Below the pieces are notes generated by a model, which worked only from the letters and a program-made list of their open reading frames with translations, ran no database searches and was not told where the DNA came from. Source: Caballeronia arationis (GTDB lineage Bacteria; Pseudomonadota; Gammaproteobacteria; Burkholderiales; Burkholderiaceae). From it: 36,934 nt of DNA. The translations under genes and the position numbers were made by a program. Shown here one piece after another: positions 34,898 to 36,934 of the stretch (within the stretch, counting starts at the first letter, position 1; each line of letters starts with the position of its first letter). Location of the stretch: contig NZ_FCOG02000063.1 of assembly GCF_001544975.2 (NCBI RefSeq), positions 1 to 36,934 on the forward strand, given 5' to 3'.

Positions 34898-36223
34898 GTG
34901 ACAAAGCAAAGCTCGATCCGGACGCTCTCGGCCGGCTCCATCGGCAACTTCGGCGAAATCTACGACTTCGCGGTGTTCGGATTCTCCGTTCCGATTCTGT
35001 CGGCTCACTTCTTCCCCGGCAGCGATCGCACCGCCGCGCTACTCAGTACGTTCGCCGTCTATGCGGTTGCATTCTTCGCACGGCCGCTCGGCGGACTGTT
35101 GTTCGGCGTCATGGCGGACAAGGTCGGCCGTGTGAAAGTCATGGCGATGACCGTCTGGTTGATGGCGCTCGGCACCGCCGTAATCGGGCTCTTGCCCACA
35201 TATGCGAGCATCGGCATTGCAGCGCCCGCGCTGCTGGTCTTTTGCCGCGTTGCTCAAGGTCTCGCACTCGGTGGCGAGACGACGGGCACGACCAGCTTCA
35301 TCCTCGAATCGGCGCCGGATGACCGTAGAGGCGGTTGGATCGGTCTGACCTTGATTTTCTCGCATCTGCCCAACGCGTTGGTGGCGGGACTCTTGATCGG
35401 CCTTCAGTTTGCCGCCGGTGCAAGCGCGTATGCCGATTGGGTCTGGCGCGTTCCATTTCTGGCGGGCGGGCTTATCGGCATCGTCGGGTTCTGGCTGAGG
35501 CGCAATCTCGACGAACCGGACGAATACAAACAGGCGACTAGCAGAACCGATTCGAGGAATCCGCTGCGCACCGCAATCCGCACAGGCGGCCTCAGGGGCA
35601 TGCTGAATGTGGCGATGATTCAGCCCATACAGACCGTCGGATCCTACTTGCTGCTGGGATTCATGTACACGTTCCTGGTTCGGGTGGCGAAGCTCGACCC
35701 GACATCGGCGCTCATCACGAACGCGGCGGCCATCGTCGTACTGTCGTTCATGATTCCGCTCGGCGGCGTATTAAGCGACCGGCTCGGGCGCAAGCCCGTC
35801 CTGTCCTTCGGCGCTGCCTGGCTCGCGTTCGCGGCGTATCCCGGCGTGTATCTCGCGGCAACCGGAACGATTGCCGGCGCGCTTGCCGGTCAACTGCTGC
35901 TCGCCGTGGGAGTCGGGCTGTATGGAGGCGCCTGCTTTGTTGCCGCGCCGGAGTTCTTTCCGACTGCCTTTCGAGCCACCGGGCACGCGATCTCCTACCA
36001 GGCCGCGGTGGCAATCTTCGGCGGGACGACGCCATTCATCGCGACACTTCTCGTTCAGGCGTCCGGCTCACCGCTCGCGCCCGCTTATTACGTGGCATTG
36101 GTTGCAGTCGTTTGTCTCGTCCTCGTGCAGTTCGTGCCGGAAACGAGAGGCGTGAGTTTGCGTACATCTGGCAGTGCAACGCCGAACGAGGGCGCTTCGC
36201 GCGTCGCACATGAACTGAGATAA
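34898..36223 (+). CDS. MFS transporter, metabolite:H+ symporter (MHS) type
   Basis: A 441-residue inner-membrane transporter with about twelve helices. Seen: the MHS-like opening GNFGEIYDFAVFGF with an acidic residue in the first helix, FFARPLGGLLFGVMADKVGR at helices 2-3, RVAQGLALGGETTGTTSF in helix 4, RRGGWIG after helix 5, the WVWRVPFLAGG motif, RRNLDEPDEY in the centre, and SDRLGRKPVL in the second half. MHS members carry citrate, 2-oxoglutarate, proline/betaine, shikimate and similar acids. GTG at 34898 is chosen because GGAG lies seven bases before it; a TTG at 34883 would overlap that site. It gives the island a route for organic-acid intermediates besides the ABC importer. Confidence 0.92.
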   Translation: MTKQSSIRTLSAGSIGNFGEIYDFAVFGFSVPILSAHFFPGSDRTAALLSTFAVYAVAFFARPLGGLLFGVMADKVGRVKVMAMTVWLMALGTAVIGLLPTYASIGIAAPALLVFCRVAQGLALGGETTGTTSFILESAPDDRRGGWIGLTLIFSHLPNALVAGLLIGLQFAAGASAYADWVWRVPFLAGGLIGIVGFWLRRNLDEPDEYKQATSRTDSRNPLRTAIRTGGLRGMLNVAMIQPIQTVGSYLLLGFMYTFLVRVAKLDPTSALITNAAAIVVLSFMIPLGGVLSDRLGRKPVLSFGAAWLAFAAYPGVYLAATGTIAGALAGQLLLAVGVGLYGGACFVAAPEFFPTAFRATGHAISYQAAVAIFGGTTPFIATLLVQASGSPLAPAYYVALVAVVCLVLVQFVPETRGVSLRTSGSATPNEGASRVAHELR

Positions 36224-36229
36224 GGCCAG

Positions 36230-36799
36230 GCCGGTTGATCCAGGCGATAAGTCTTGATGGCGTTCTCGCGAAAGATCTTGCGCCGGTCAGCGTGCAACAG
36301 GTGCTGCGTGGCGCGGTCGACGATATCGACCCATTGCCCGTAGCTTGCCGCGAGTTCCAGCACAGGCCAGTCGCCGCCGAAATGCCCGATCCACGCCGAA
36401 GCGGTCGATCGTGTGATCAATGAGCGGCGGCACCTGGTCTTCGCTCCATGTCGCATGATCGGCCTGCGTTAATGAGCCTGAGAGTTTGCAGGTTACGTTG
36501 GGCAGCGACGATAGCTCGCTCATGGACTCGTGCCATGAGCCGAGCCAATTCTCCCTGTCCTCGGGCTTGCCCATTTGGTCTGGCACGAACGACACCGAGG
36601 GGCATCTGCTCACCATCTCGATCGTATGTTCGGACTGGTGCGGGTCAATGCATATGTCGAAGGAAAGATTGTATTTCGGCAATAGGCTGACGGCTTCCAG
36701 AAAGTCGCGCTGCAAGATGACCGCCGAGTCGGGCATGTTCTGAATAAGACGCAGTATCCCGCGAACCGCGCGCAGGCGCGACAGACGCGGTATTTTCAA
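36230..36799 (-). pseudogene. Amidohydrolase-family (PMD-lactonase-like) gene fragment
   Basis: Remnant of a TIM-barrel metal hydrolase of the amidohydrolase_2 family, which opens lactones of sugar acids or 2-pyrone-4,6-dicarboxylate. The first frame covers the middle of the barrel: RGILRLIQN, NLSFDICIDPHQ, VPDQMGKPED and NVTCKLSG, ending IDRFGVDRA. The rest, FGGDWPVLELAASYG to NAIKTYRL, continues in the next frame, so there is a net +1 (or -2) shift at about 36379-36385. About 90 N-terminal residues, with the first His ligands, are absent; the break lies near 36800 next to a mobile-element end. The 3' end runs into the convergent MHS gene with no clear stop. Confidence 0.85.
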
Positions 36800-36822
36800 G
36801 GGAGTCGCCTGTATCTAGATTC

Positions 36823-36857
36823 CTTGACTGAATTGATCTTGTAGCAGTCGAGTCAAG
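36823..36857. repeat. Seven-base inverted repeat near the right mobile-element end
   Basis: CTTGACT and AGTCAAG are separated by 21 bases between the amidohydrolase fragment and the transposase-like C-terminus. It may be part of an element's terminal structure or a weak terminator. Confidence 0.35.
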
Positions 36858-36860
36858 TTT

Positions 36861-36934
36861 CTACGCGGCGATTTTGACCTGATCGCACCAGGTGTTAACG
36901 GCCTTCTCAGCGGTGCGGAAGCTGCGCTGCAAAG
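36861..36934 (-). CDS. Probable transposase C-terminus (partial, runs off the window)
   Basis: On the minus strand the last 74 bases read an open frame ending in SFRTAEKAVNTWCDQVKIAA and a TAG stop. The sequence has the look of a transposase tail, and its position at the break in the amidohydrolase gene fits an insertion. The family cannot be decided from 24 residues. Confidence 0.4.
   Translation of the reverse strand, partial: LQRSFRTAEKAVNTWCDQVKIAA

Noticed and set aside
36287..36799. Amidohydrolase frame as an intact gene
   Set aside because: It lacks the N-terminal metal ligands and leaves the homologous frame before the DWPV motif, which continues in another frame.

Overview
The window looks like a chromosomal or megaplasmid segment of a Burkholderia-group betaproteobacterium (Paraburkholderia/Caballeronia-like). 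This rests on high GC with strong GC3 bias, HU and small SET-domain proteins of the type common there, and very dense acid-sugar and alcohol catabolic genes. Species and replicon are inference. I saw no tRNA, rRNA, CRISPR array or replication origin.

Left arm (1-6.9 kb): an uncharacterised protein with two helix-turn-helix-like repeats (210-1502, minus), a gene-poor stretch ending in a clear terminator, an HU-family protein (2510-2788), a small conserved-looking ORF, a small SET-domain protein (3104-3478), and an aldo/keto reductase (4108-5118, minus). Then comes a broken IS3-family element (about 5790-6885). Its orfA is intact, but its orfB is fused in frame to the effector-binding half of a LysR regulator.

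Catabolic island (8.0-36.2 kb), in three blocks. Block A (8005-17121, plus): MFS transporter, zinc alcohol dehydrogenase, aldehyde dehydrogenase, MmgE/PrpD protein, two-part cupin, Asp/Glu racemase-like protein, HpcH/HpaI aldolase and D-2-hydroxyacid dehydrogenase. A LysR regulator lies convergently behind it (17188-18117, minus). Block B (18298-27105): a small ORF and an aldehyde dehydrogenase on plus, then a long minus-strand run of antibiotic-biosynthesis-monooxygenase-like protein, SMP-30 lactonase, SDR, aldehyde dehydrogenase, two tandem 3-hydroxyisobutyrate-dehydrogenase-like proteins and a four-carbon acid sugar kinase. Block C (27438-36223, plus): GMC oxidoreductase, aldehyde dehydrogenase, a three-gene sugar-type ABC importer, a small ORF and an MHS-type MFS transporter. 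The right edge holds a truncated, frameshifted amidohydrolase pseudogene followed by the probable C-terminus of a transposase.

How the genes may work together (inference): polyols, sugars or hydroxylated acids are imported by the ABC and MFS systems and oxidised alcohol-aldehyde-acid by the Zn-ADH/ALDH and GMC/ALDH pairs, or sugar-lactone-acid by the SDR/SMP-30 pair. The acids are then isomerised or dehydrated (racemase-like, MmgE/PrpD), oxidised and phosphorylated (HIBADH-like, OtnK), or cleaved by the HpcH/HpaI aldolase, with 2-oxo acids reduced by the D-2-hydroxyacid dehydrogenase. I do not recognise block A as a described pathway, and it is the best candidate here for something new. Its substrate cannot be read from sequence. 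Broken mobile elements on both sides suggest the island was acquired or rearranged.
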